Shown: piece after piece, positions 11,415-22,291 of the stretch | Layout: the number at the start of each line of letters is the position of its first letter | How positions within the stretch are numbered: position 1 is the stretch's first letter | Notes under the pieces: generated by a model | Database searches by the model: none | Told to the model about the DNA's origin: nothing | What the model saw: the letters and a program-made list of their open reading frames with translations, nothing else | Made by a program: the position numbers and the translations under genes | NCBI GenBank assembly: GCA_034008185.1 | Contig: CM067082.1 | Coordinates: 129,829,988-129,893,987, forward strand | Direction of reading: 5' to 3' | Length of the DNA: 64,000 nt | Origin: Gorsachius magnificus | Taxonomy: Eukaryota; Chordata; Aves; Pelecaniformes; Ardeidae

Positions 11415-14400
11415 TATTAACAAACAAAAAAAGAAAAGGACAAAAATAAAATCTAATATATTCAAGGAATAAAACAATTAAAATAAAAGCAATTGTTTTG
11501 GAAACAAAATGTCAAAAGATACTTGCAAAGAGAGGGGCAAGAATCAAAGTAATTACAATTCTGAAAGCTTCAGATATTGATTGATTCTAATTATTTCCTT
11601 CTGAAAATTATGGTCTAGAATTATTCCTGAATTGAATGCACAAGTAGAAACAATGTGTTGTCAAATTCATTTCTAAGAGTAAATCCAAGTTATTCTTATA
11701 TAAACCTAAATCCTAAGGGGACTCTTGATACTCTGATCAAACCAGAACTGGAAGTCTTCCCTCCTTCATGATGATTAAACACTTCTTCCTTGCCCATCGA
11801 AAATCAGAACTGTTGTATGCCAGATTCAGCCTAAGAAAATGGGTCATTAACTGCAAGAGTTATACCTGGTATTTTGGACTGTGCTGTGACATGAAGTTCT
11901 TCTCATCTTTGCTACAGAAAATGGTTGAAAATATTCATGCGGTCTCTTTATCAAGCAGGTAAATATCCATGGTGTTAGTTTTAATGTAGATTTTGCATAG
12001 TCCGAAGACTAGACATCTTTAATATAGGTATGATTACTCAAGAATTAACATTTTTGATGTTAAGTATATCTAAATAAGTGAGGAACAACATATACATACC
12101 TGACAATTTCAGGCCAGGATAAACACTTAACATACCTATTTTGGAGATAGTTACACATGTAAGGAAACTCTCATTTTTATTTTCCAAATACTTCTAAATA
12201 ACTTTTAATCCATGGAAAAGAAATGAGGTTGGCAGGCAAAATTTATTATTATTCAAATTGTCTTATTGATAAGAACACATTAATCTTTTTTAATTACAGT
12301 GCTTCATTCAATACAGTGTAAGATGCTATCCAATATTAGCTGGATGTGGAAAAACAATGGTTTCAGTTTTCTCCAGTGTTTAAATATCAGCAATTCCAAT
12401 TATCCTTTCCTTGCAAAGTTTTTTTCATTTTGCTTATAGCTCTCTTTCCAAGTAGAAGAGCACACTAGCAAATCATATTACTTTTGGAGTTCAGTCAAGA
12501 TGTCCTGAACACTTTATCATGGTAATATTCACCGAGCAGAATGTATTATCTTGATGACTCTCTTTTCTTCTCAATTTGTCTTGCAAATACTAAACTTTGT
12601 TGTGGGAGGTCTTTTGCATGCCAATCACTTGCTTAAAATTCTAAAATGTCTTACCTGGAGTTCAAATGTTCATTGGGACTTTCATGAAAGCTTTTGTGAG
12701 GCTAAAACATGGAAGTTTTTATGACATGCTATTTGTTTCTTTGCATTATAGTACCACATGACTATAGCATGACCTATTAAAAAGACTATGAACTGGCTTT
12801 CACTGAGGGCAGTGGATTTTCATCATTTTAGCTTTTATACACAGAGACAGGTAGTATCTGTTGCTATTAGGGAATGCTTCTCTAGAGCTACTGAGCATAC
12901 ACACCTGGGAGAATGTCACAGAGAGCTATAATAAAAATGGCAGAGAGTAGGACAGAGATGTAGGAACTGGGGAATCTGTGGCAAGAGTAGAGACTGAGTC
13001 TGTAAGAGGACTAGAGAATAGATATGGAGCTATGCCTCACACTTAAGATGATTCTGCCAGAGTTCAGAGGGCATTGTGCAGAGCTTGGCCTAACAGAAAA
13101 TCTATGAAGACTCATGCACTGAAAAAGCAAAGTCCCAACAAAGTATTTATTGGCAAATATACAGTGTGGTGACACCCTCCTGGAAGAGGCAACAGAAGGA
13201 AGACAGATGGAAGTCTTTAGAAGAAACATATGTCAATATTTAGGTTATCATCATTGCCAACTGAAGGTTTTCAAGCACATTTCCCAGCCTGGTCTCATAG
13301 ACATTTAACAAGTCAAAATTAAGCCCCAACCTCAACCCATGCCTTCCCAAATTCACTTCCATTTTCTTAAAGTGGTAGTTCCTCTTCATTCATTGACCAG
13401 TTCCTTAAACCTTATCCCTCTTTTCCCATTTTCACTTTGCAGTGCTCTGTGGATGAGAGGGGCTTGCATTTTATACATTTGAGAGTCCTCAAATTCTCCT
13501 CCATGAAATCTCTGAGAACAGGTGCATAAAAGGCTTGGGACTTCCTTCTGTGTGAAAAGTTCATCTGTCTGCTTCTGGTGTGAGAAGAGAACTTTAATAC
13601 ACAGAATCACCTATTTTTATTTTAATTTGAAAATGGAAAAGCAGTATATTTTTACAGAAACTACCACAAAACCTGTAAATAGTAATTAATTTAAAAGTTT
13701 TTGTCTACAACAATTAGAACCTTCTTAAAAGGTCAATGCTAGATGGGCAAAAAAATGTCACTGTTAGGATATTTTAACAAAAAGCTTCTTGACATGGCAT
13801 GATCTGTACGTATAGTTTATACTGCAGAAGTGGACACATTACACAAATTTTGCTTAAAAAAGGTACAGTGAAGTAGGCAATGTTGAAATTTTAATACTGA
13901 GGTTGGTAAACGAATGTAAACTTCTATTTGCACTATCTGGTATTTTCACGCAGTATATTTATCAAGAACCTGCCTCAGCAAAGAGCAGAAAAAAACAAAG
14001 TAAGGGTTTATGAATGTCCTTCCTTTACTTACACTTCTGAGAAGTTCAAGAATAGGACACAATAGTTACCTCCCAAACCAAAGGGAAAAAACACAGTAAT
14101 TTCCAATGATTTATTGAACCTTTACACTGCAAGTAAAAAATAGAGCAAAACCACAAACTGTTTTGGTCTAAATGGCTGAATAATCTCTATTGCGGTGATC
14201 AGTAAAAAAGGGTCTGACTGTATTGCTTTGGCATTCTTGGGCAGCAAGCTTTTAGATAAAATGACCTCTATTTTATAGGACAAACATTACAGCATTCTGA
14301 GTTGTCTGATTCTCTGACACCAGCAGTGACAGGAGAATCGTAAAATAATCCATATAAATATTCAAGAAGAGACCATTTTCCTTAATACTTAATTTATCTT

Positions 14401-15882
14401 TTTTCCCTACTAAGTCTACTTACAGGCCTGCTATCAGAGAAGCAATTTACTTGAAAGCTATGCTTCCTAATGTTCTCATTTTGATTTTGTGTTTGCAGAT
14501 CAAAGAGGAAATCTACCCTTACGGAACTTTCTCAATTTATCACCTTGGTGGATTTCACATTTATTAAATTTTTATCCATATGAGCCTATGTAAAACTCAA
14601 TGTATAATTACCACCATTATGTGTCATGCAGAAGCTATGGCTTGAATTTTTTTGATGTATCAGATAGTGCAACAGGTGCAACAGGTCTCAAGAAGAACTC
14701 ACCTCTTCTTATCTTAATGTTCTCACTATAAATTTTCTATATAGAGCACCTATGTGAGCCCTGCTTAATTTAATCTTATCATTCAGATGTCAAAGCAAAT
14801 GAATGCACATATTAAAGAAAAAGCAGAATTGATTATTGCAACAGTTTTTCAACTTCTTTAATGAAATATTGTCAGCTGGATCATGATGATCTTTTCTGAT
14901 AGGAAAAAGCAAAAACATACATGAAGGAAAATGGAAAAGCAGAAGGAATCAAAAAAGAAAAAAGGGGCAAGACATCAAAAATTACTGGGTTTGGTTGCCT
15001 CCATTTCCAGACAGCTCACCTTTTGGTTTCCAGGAGGAGCAAACACTTACTTTTAGAAGCATTTAAACTGTCTTATCTTAGGTAAAAACATGACTCATCC
15101 ACTTCTTTATGGTCTTAGCCTTTGGATGTCTGTGAGGTTTTCCCTCCACACATTTTTTTTTTCTGGATTCCTCCATAAGACAGCAAGGTTTTTTTCCATA
15201 ATGAAAAGAATCAGAAATTTTAAACCCTGGATTACAGGAAAGTGGTTTGTGGGAAGATGGTAAATAGCAGCCATAAATCATTTCCTTCACAGTAAAGCAA
15301 TATGCTGTTCCACATTTTTGAAGATATGTTATTAACTAGATTGGCCTGACCTAATAGGATAATTCCTAGTTTATTTAAATTTGACAGTGAGAAAAAGGAA
15401 CAGCATTTTCTTGATGGTGTGGATTATTAAGTACTAGTTCATTTCATTAGTGTATTTCTTGCGATAGATAGACTGCTTGGGCAGAACAAATGCTCTCGCA
15501 CATGGGCACACCCTAAATGGCCAGGAATTGCAACTTTTTACCTTGATAGGAGCCCTTAAGGAAAATGCATTTATAGTGTTTATTAATCAGATTGACTAAG
15601 GTATGTGCAATATTTATTTTGGAAACATAATGTACACTAAGTAAAAAAACCCCAGGAATAAGAAGTCTGTTAAGAAATAACAAACTTTTAGATGTGTGCT
15701 GACTTTGTCTTTTAAAGAACAGCTTCAAACCAGTGATTGCATATCTTATTTGATAAAACCTTCTGGATTAATCTGCACCCAACAGAAAAATCCTCTTTAT
15801 GCGAATGTTAAAATGAATGATAAAATTTCTAGTAAAGCACTACTGTCTTACCTGCTTCCCTGTCCTACTTTGCTCCCCCCAG

Positions 15883-15983
15883 ATGCATTGACCACAGTGT
15901 CTCTGCTGATGGTGACTGCTTTCACTCTAACATTTGCAGCAGCTGTCCTCTGGGACATGAAGAACATTATAGGGACCATTGAG
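15883..15983 (+). other. Candidate 101-bp exon encoding a hydrophobic segment
   Basis: A strong pyrimidine tract (about 15851-15880) ends in ccccccag at 15882. It is followed by 101 open bases and a good donor, GAG|GTAATG, at 15984. Read with two bases completing a codon at the start, the segment gives 33 full codons ending exactly on a codon boundary. The peptide is dominated by a membrane-like run (SLLMVTAFTLTFAAAVLW) followed by DMK. This is what a transmembrane exon of a host gene would look like, but I cannot name the protein. No matching neighbour exon was found in the window, so coincidence remains likely. Confidence 0.25.
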
Positions 15984-16699
15984 GTAATGGTATTTCATGC
16001 TAGTGAAGTGAAATGCAATGCATATCTAAAAATATATAAATATTTTAAAATACACAAATTACTAATGCAGTGGTAATGAAGTACTAACTACAGCAAAGAC
16101 ATTCTATGAAGAAAAAATGGTCCCATGGTGGTTTCTAATCCCACTGAAACTAAGAAAGATTTTCAGAAGGAAGTTCATTACTGAAATTCTAATGATGAAG
16201 AATTTTCTGCTGGCCAAACTAAAGGAAGGGACATGTATCTTTAGCCCTTGTAACTCTCAGGGAGCCTCACTGTACACTTGCACTCTATCTGATAAAAGAA
16301 AGACAGCCATGAAAAATAACAGTGAAATATTTGGAGTTACTATATTAGTAATGCATGCAACTTCCAGAATACTATAGATAAGGGCTAGAAATATCAAACA
16401 AGAATAAAGATAAGAAGGAAAGAAAAACAAGTGTGACTCAAGAAATAAATGATGACTATTCCTTATCACCTCAGTACAATTCTACGCAAAATGCATAAGA
16501 TGAGGGTCCTCTGGATAAACAATACATTTAAAATACAAATTTTCAAATGGATCTACCTGAATTACAATGCATAATAATAATAATAATGATGTAAGATTCA
16601 AGGAGAATATAACAATTGAATATGCTGCAAACAAAATGCATAAGTATGTAGGAATAAAACTAGAAAAGCTCACAGACCAACTGAGTTTCAATTAGTATG

Positions 16700-17890
16700 A
16701 AACACAAAAGGCAATATAAATAAGAGGAAAACAAAGGGAAGAATAATTCCACTACTAAATGGGAAAGAGAGCAAATAATAGATGACACAGAAAAAGCTGA
16801 AATATTCAGTGCATTCCAGTTTCTTTACTCTTTACAGAAACATTAATCTGTGACTAGCTACTTGAGTTTATCCAGAAAATAAAGGCAGTGTCCAAATGAG
16901 AATAGACTGGAAAATATGTAGTTAGAACAGTCTGAATTGTTAAGGCCTTATGAAATTCACATTTGAATGCTTTTATGAAGCAATCTTTTAGTCTTTACTG
17001 TCATCCCCAAGGACTAAAGGAAAGCAAATGTAGTAACTAACTTTAGTAGAAGGGAAAAGGAGAAAGAAAAACTCAGAAATTATCTTCCTTTTCATCTCTG
17101 GAAACAGTCCAGAAGAAATTATTAAATAATCAAATAAATACTGAAAATACTAAAGAGAAAAGAATTAACATTGATTTGACAAGAGCAAATTATGTTAAAT
17201 TTGTCTAAGTTCTTTCTTTGACAGAATATAGTGAGCATGGGAGAAACTGTTGTTTGGATATTTGAATTTTGCATCGGTTTTGGTATTATTCAAGTGGCTT
17301 GGCTCCTAAGCAAGCTAAAGAAATACTGGTCTAGATGTAACTTACATCAATGGTATTTTTTCAACAAACTGACTGGTTTATGTACAATAGATTTGAACAG
17401 TAGCTCTCAAAAAGAATTTTCAGTATGTCTCTATCAAAATGGGAAGGGATCTCTTTCAGATCCCTTGGTTTATCTAGGCCAAGGTCCACTTAACAGTTTC
17501 AACAGTTTGGATGACAGAGTGACATTTTTACAGGAAACTGCAAAGAACAAGGCTTGCAAGCTCATTGGAGAATATGAACATAAATCAAAATGATCTTGGT
17601 TAATTGGAGAGAAAGCAAGGAATTGACAAGGGCAAGCTAAATGAAAGCATGAGCAAAGATCTACAGTTCAAAGAGAGTATTTAAATGCACTCATACAAAA
17701 TGAGACCTGTACAGGAGTACAGAAAAGAATCTAAGGATTATAATGTCTTTGAAATTAAATATGAGTCAACTACATGTTTCCATTACAAAAACATTACATT
17801 AGGCAATGCAGATCAGAGCTTCAGCAACAGAAGTATCCTGTGTAGGACACGGAAAATGATTATTCCATTCTATCAGTTCTGATGAAACTG
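16700..17890 (+). mobile_element. Ancient CR1 LINE copy, about 1.2 kb
   Basis: The segments follow the CR1 open reading frame 2 in order. A 'gctgaaatattcagtgc' stretch (16796) corresponds to the region where the family reads AEIFN. A 'ttctttctttgacag' block (17212) precedes the catalytic core. A 'cctaagcaagctaaagaaat' block (17306) follows it. A degenerate 'GVPQGS' region lies near 17450, a LDDRV-like block near 17508, and 'gtacagaaaagaatctaagg' with 'taaatatgagtcaac' at 17718-17771 corresponds to the EKDLG...LNMSQ region. A 120-codon frame inside it (17231-17593) is a relic and has lost the catalytic FADD box. The copy is old and cannot encode a functional enzyme. The 5' end is truncated or unrecognisable and no octamer tail is visible. 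Confidence 0.75.
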
Positions 17891-18230
17891 GAGATATGTT
17901 GATGTAGATTCATTTTTAGGAAAAAAATTAAAAAAAAAATCTAATTGTTTAGATAATAAAACACTGGAACAGCCTAACTTAAACTGTTAAGAAACCTCCC
18001 TCATTTTTGCTATTTCTTGCATTTGAATTGAAGAAAGAAGAAAATAATAGATTTATTCTATTGTTTGGTTGATCCAGCACATGTTGGCTCTATCCCTTTT
18101 AAACAATTAGTCTCTCACTGAACTTGAGGCATAAGCTTTCAATGGATATCAAAATTGCTGTTCAAAGGATCTCGAGATGATTGGCTTTGGTCAGTATTTT
18201 CTGTTCTGGCCACAAGTTGTGCTGAGTCAT

Positions 18231-18508
18231 TCTGGTATACAATTCAGGCAGCAGACCACCCACATGTGTCCACAGGGTGCCTGACCACCCCAGCCCCAAG
18301 CTACTTGCACTTGCAACCAAGATAACAGCACAATGGGAGTTTTTCCCAAAGCAAGTAGGGCTTATCCCGAGGTCTCAGGGTGGTTCTGATGTACCATTCA
18401 GGCAGCAGATGGTCCAGATGTGACCATGGGGGTGTCTGGCACCCAAGCCACTGCACTTGAGACCAAGGTAACAGCACAATAGGGCTTATCCTGAGATCCA
18501 GAGTGGCC
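18231..18508. repeat. Imperfect tandem duplication (units about 154 and 124 bp)
   Basis: Unit one (18231-18384) and unit two (18385-18508) share in order: tctg-gtac/tac, attcaggcagcaga, a tgtg-cca-ggg-tg segment, cacttg-accaag, taacagcacaat, agggcttatcc and gagt/gggtgg. Unit one carries an extra gggagtttttcccaaagcaagt stretch of just over 20 bases. The GC content is higher than the surroundings. It could be part of a decayed LTR with internal repeats, but I cannot assign a family. Confidence 0.75.
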
Positions 18509-18639
18509 CCGAGGGCTGCACCACCACAGCATGGGAGAAGTACGTACCTTACTCTTGCAAAGATTTCATCAGGAATTCAGCTATCTGGATAACAGCTGCT
18601 AGTAAAAAGAGGTTTCACTTCCTCTGTGCCCCCGCCCTG

Positions 18640-18661
18640 CCCCCCCCCCCCCCCCCCCCCC
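18640..18661. repeat. 22-base C homopolymer
   Basis: Twenty-two consecutive C residues are flanked by C-rich sequence. The run lies about 130 bp from the duplicated block. Its length is likely variable and prone to sequencing error. Confidence 0.95.
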
Positions 18662-19713
18662 ACCGCCTTCTTTTGATTTCTGGAAGTTAGTCAATGCTTG
18701 CAATATTGGAGTGTTCTGCTAGAAGGAGTCCTCAACTACCACTTAATTGTAGTGCAAATTACAGAATAAGCAATCATTATTCAAACATTGCATTGTTAAA
18801 TATATTACTGTGAACTCCCAGGTGCAGTAATGTTTGTGCCTCTTCAGTCATATTCTTAATTTACAGTAGTGTAGAACTCTGAAGGCCAGAGAAGTGTTAA
18901 TTCTGCTCTGAAATATGTAGAACAACTTGTATATATTATTTGTTCTTTAGCAATTCCAAAGATATATTTGGGGATATTCCTAATTACTCTTTTTTTTAAA
19001 TATATATTTTAAAATAAAATGTAAAACCTCAATGTGGAATTTCATCTTGAAATACAGAGTTTTACTTCATAGCCAGGTAAGGGGTTTAATGACTTTAAAT
19101 TAAAAGGGAAGCTAAAGAAAAGTATTAAGTGAAGACTTTTAAAATACAAAGGTAGATATTTCATTTAAAAATTGTGACAATAAAACACTTAGACTTTTTA
19201 ATTAAGACCAGTTTGTTTATTTTCATACTATAGTTTCACAAACTAGAGACAAATATGCCATAGGTATTACATCCTGAATATCATGGGTAAATAACAGATT
19301 GAGGCAACTCATCTTCAGGCGATAAAAGGTGGTATCCAGGTGATGAAACCCAGGCATTGACATAGATTTTTCTCTACACTCCAGAAGCAATCTTTACTAG
19401 AATTTGCATTTGGAGGCAAAGTGATAGGCCTCTCCACACTACTTCTCTGTGTGGCTCTGTCCTGGTTTCATCTGGGATAGAGTTAATTTTCTTTCTAGTA
19501 GCTGGTACAGTGCTGTGGTTTGGATTTAATACTAGAAGAATGTTGATAACACACTGATGTTTTAGTTGTTCCTAAGCAGTGCTTACACCAGTCAAGGACT
19601 TTTCAGCTTCCCAGGCTCTGCCAAGGGCACAAGAAGCTGGGAGGGGGCACATCCAGGACTGCTGATCCCAACTGGCCAAAGGGCTATTCCAGACCATAGG
19701 ACGTCATGCTCAG

Positions 19714-19720
19714 TATATAA
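19714..19720 (+). promoter_or_regulatory. TATA box of the solo LTR
   Basis: tatataa in the middle of the LTR is placed as expected at the U3/R boundary. Confidence 0.55.
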
Positions 19721-19890
19721 AGTGGGGGGAGTTGGCCAGGGCGCAGCCTCTGCTTGGGGATGGGATGGGCATTGGTCAGCAGGTGGTGAGCAATTGCATT
19801 GTGCATCACTTGTTTTGTATCTTCCTTTATTATTTTTATTATTATTAATAATAATATCATCATCCTCCTCCTCTCTTCCTCTGCTGTCCT

Positions 19891-19896
19891 ATTAAA
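19891..19896 (+). promoter_or_regulatory. Polyadenylation-type signal of the solo LTR
   Basis: attaaa is followed by a T-rich stretch, as expected for the R region of an LTR. Confidence 0.5.
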
Positions 19897-20014
19897 CTGT
19901 CTTTTTTTTTTCCCGATTCTCTCCCCCATCCCACCAACGGGGGGGGGAGCAGGTGGGAGGGGTGAGCAAGTGGCCGTGTGGTCCTTAGTTGCTGGCTGGG
20001 GTTAAGCCATGACA

Positions 20015-21251
20015 TGCTGATAGTGTGCAATTAGGCAAGATGTTTTTCATAAAAGTTATATGTTATTACTTAATCTTTGAAATATGCTGATACTTTAAAC
20101 TGCAATATCCCAAGTTATTTAATTATTAGCTTGTTGTGAAATCTCAATGCATCCATTTAAATTTGAACTGTTATTTATCTAGCATGCAATCATAGCTGTA
20201 TCCAGTCTAAATTAAAAATGCACCAAAATGCACTGAAGACACTTTATTTAAAGTGTCACCAAATATGTTACAGGACGTAAAGCTGTGTAATTACTTAAGG
20301 GATCATATTTATAGCATTGGAGTATACCAAGCATTAAATGGCTTTTGTAGTTGATTAAATGTTGAAGTGATGCTGAGGTAGAACTGCCAACACTGCCAAT
20401 GTGCAACCCATACATTTTCTCCCAGTCTCTGAAGTGCTGTGCTGGCTTCCTTTAGGGCTGTCCAATACTATCACTTGAAACAGCAATGAATGATAGAGAT
20501 TAGGGTTTACTTGTAATGTGCAGAGGATTCAGAGAGGAGTATGAGACACTAAGGAGCACATAATGGAAGGTTAGAAATTGGGAAAAAAAAGCATCATGGA
20601 GCTGGAGGATTGATGTACAATGCTAGAAAGAGATAGCCAAGGATAAGAGAAGGTAGAGGTGAAAAGGGCAGGGAGCAGAAAAACAAAGTGGACTTTATTT
20701 TATCTTGAAAATATTGTCTAGGTACCTGACAAGAGGGTTGGTAAGTGCAACACCTGGAACACTTAAAAAATATTTTTTAAAAGAAACATTAAGAGATCTG
20801 TAAAGACTGCAAACCAGTGGAGGTGATTTTGTGTGTGTATAGCCATGAGCCAAATAATGTTTTTTGCATGAACATAATGCAGCAACTTCAGTGGGAACAC
20901 GATTCTGCCTCCCACACTCAATGCAGCTGAATAAAATGTTAGCTATTTGTGCAGACTCGGCAGCAGGGGTATGTATGGTCAAGGGAAACTGAAAGACTTA
21001 TTAGGGAACATACAAAATCTCAGTACAAATTATTAGTGGTCACTAATGACAACTGACTGGAGAACACTATCAGGATTGCTGTAGTATGTCCCCTGCCATC
21101 TACCCTAAAGTTGTGAGTGAATGGTGGTTTCCTTATTCCCATGCATTAGTCCAAGAAGTCCAGATGCAGCCTGTTTACTCAGATTTTGCACACAGAAAAA
21201 AAGAGAGCAAAGAAAAGGTAACTTCATACAAAATTAAGAACTCTGACGTGA
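20015..21251. other. Intergenic stretch, nothing recognised
   Basis: AT-rich sequence between two LTRs. No gene-like or repeat signal was identified. Confidence 0.5.
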
Positions 21252-21434
21252 TGGGCTGACCCTGGCTGGACACACCAGGTGCCCACAAGAGCCACTCTAT
21301 CAATCCTCTCTTCAACAGGACAGGAGAGAGAAAAATATTTTGAAAAGCTTGTGGGTCAAGATAAGGACAGGGAGAGATCATTCGCCAGTAACCATCATGG
21401 GCAAAACAGACTCAACTTGGTGAAATTAGTTTAA

Positions 21435-21440
21435 TTTATT
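21435..21440 (-). promoter_or_regulatory. AATAAA polyadenylation signal of the minus-strand LTR
   Basis: AATAAA on the minus strand lies about 180 bp from the LTR 3' end, consistent with an R region. Confidence 0.5.
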
Positions 21441-21629
21441 ACCAATCAAATCAGAGCAGGAGAGGATAAAAAAACCCTTAAACTTAAAAAACCTTCCCTC
21501 CACCCCTCCCTTCTTCCCGGGCTTAATTTTACGCCTGAGTGGGATGGGGAATGGGAGTTGTGGTCAGTTCATCACATGTTGTTTCTGCCACTCCTTCCTC
21601 CTCAGGGGGAGGACTCCTCACACTCTTCC

Positions 21630-21890
21630 CCTGCTCCAGACTGGGGTCCCTCCCACAGGACACAATCCTTTATTAACTTCTCCAACATGAGTCCTTCCCA
21701 TGGGCTACAGTTCTTCATTAATTGCTCCAGCATGTGTCCTTCCCATGGGGTGGGGGATCAGACTGCTTCAGCATGGATCCCTCACAGGGTCACAAGTTCT
21801 GCCATAAGCCTGCTCCAGTATGGGCTTCCGACAGGGAGTCACAGCCTCCTTCGGGCATCCAACTGCTCTGGCATGGGGTCCTCCCCAGGC
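21630..21890 (-). repeat. Degenerate internal repeats of the LTR
   Basis: About six copies of a motif close to 'tgctccagcatgggtcc' (plus-strand reading) occur at irregular 43-60 bp spacing, near 21631, 21680, 21723, 21765, 21810 and 21866. The same motif recurs in the LTR at 55.8-56.5 kb. Confidence 0.7.
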
Positions 21891-22291
21891 TACAGGTGGA
21901 TATCTCCTTCACCATGGATGTCCGGCTGCAGGGGGACAGGCTGACTCACCATGGTCTTTACCACAGGCTGCAGGGGAATCTTTGCCTCTGCTTCAGCACC
22001 TGAAGTGCACCTCCTCTGCCTCCTCCACTGCCCTTGGTGTCTGCAGGGCTGTTTTCTCCCACATCTTTTCACTTCTTTCTCTATGTCTACTGCTCTGCAG
22101 CAAGGTTTTTTTTTTCTTCTTAAATATGTTATCCCAGAGGCACTACCACCATCCCTGATTGGCTTGGCCTTGGCCAGCAATGGGTTCGTCTTGGAGCTGA
22201 CTGACATTGGCTCTGTTTGACAGAAGGAAAGCTTCTAGGCTACCCCTTGTAGCACCCCCCCTTCTCCCCTTGCTACTAAAACCTTGCCACA

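Larger units (their letters stand above)
10259..16699. other. AT-rich intergenic stretch
   Basis: No complete gene or clear transposon is seen. Two exon-like segments (11.12-11.42 kb minus, 15.88-15.98 kb plus) are listed separately with low confidence. A short (AAT)n tract lies at 16570-16585. Confidence 0.45.
19458..20014 (+). mobile_element. Solo ERVL-like LTR, 557 bp
   Basis: The element begins TGTCCTGGTTTCA and ends CCATGACA, so it has the TG...CA termini of a retroviral LTR. It contains a TATA box (tatataa, 19714-19720) about 175 bp before a polyadenylation-type signal (attaaa, 19891-19896), followed by a T run and a GC-rich 3' part. The termini resemble a common avian ERVL LTR family as I remember it. 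No internal retroviral genes follow, and no second LTR of this family is seen, so this is a solo LTR left by recombination. The expected 5-bp target duplications are not clean (ggctc before, tgctg after), which points to age. Confidence 0.8.
21252..22291 (-). mobile_element. Endogenous retroviral LTR, 1.04 kb, minus strand
   Basis: Read on the minus strand, it starts TGTGGCAAGGTTTTAGTAGC (22291) and ends CCAGGGTCAGCCCA (21252), giving TG...CA ends. A TATA-like tatttaa lies near 22118-22125. A run of degenerate 43-60 bp repeats, each carrying a 'gctccagcatgggtcc'-type motif, occupies about 21630-21890. An AATAAA (21435-21440 on the complement) serves as the polyadenylation signal. The copy at 34741 has the same 5' end in the opposite orientation, and a scrap of the 3' end recurs at 48415. 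No retroviral genes are attached, so it is a solo LTR. Several open frames on both strands here are by-products of the GC-rich repeats. No clear target duplication was found. Confidence 0.75.

Noticed and set aside
17231..17593. 120-codon plus-strand frame with a hydrophobic start
   Set aside because: It lies within an ancient CR1 copy and follows its block order, so it is a relic and not a membrane protein gene.
21558..22220. Several overlapping open frames on both strands
   Set aside because: All lie inside the LTR and its internal repeats. They do not correspond to retroviral proteins.
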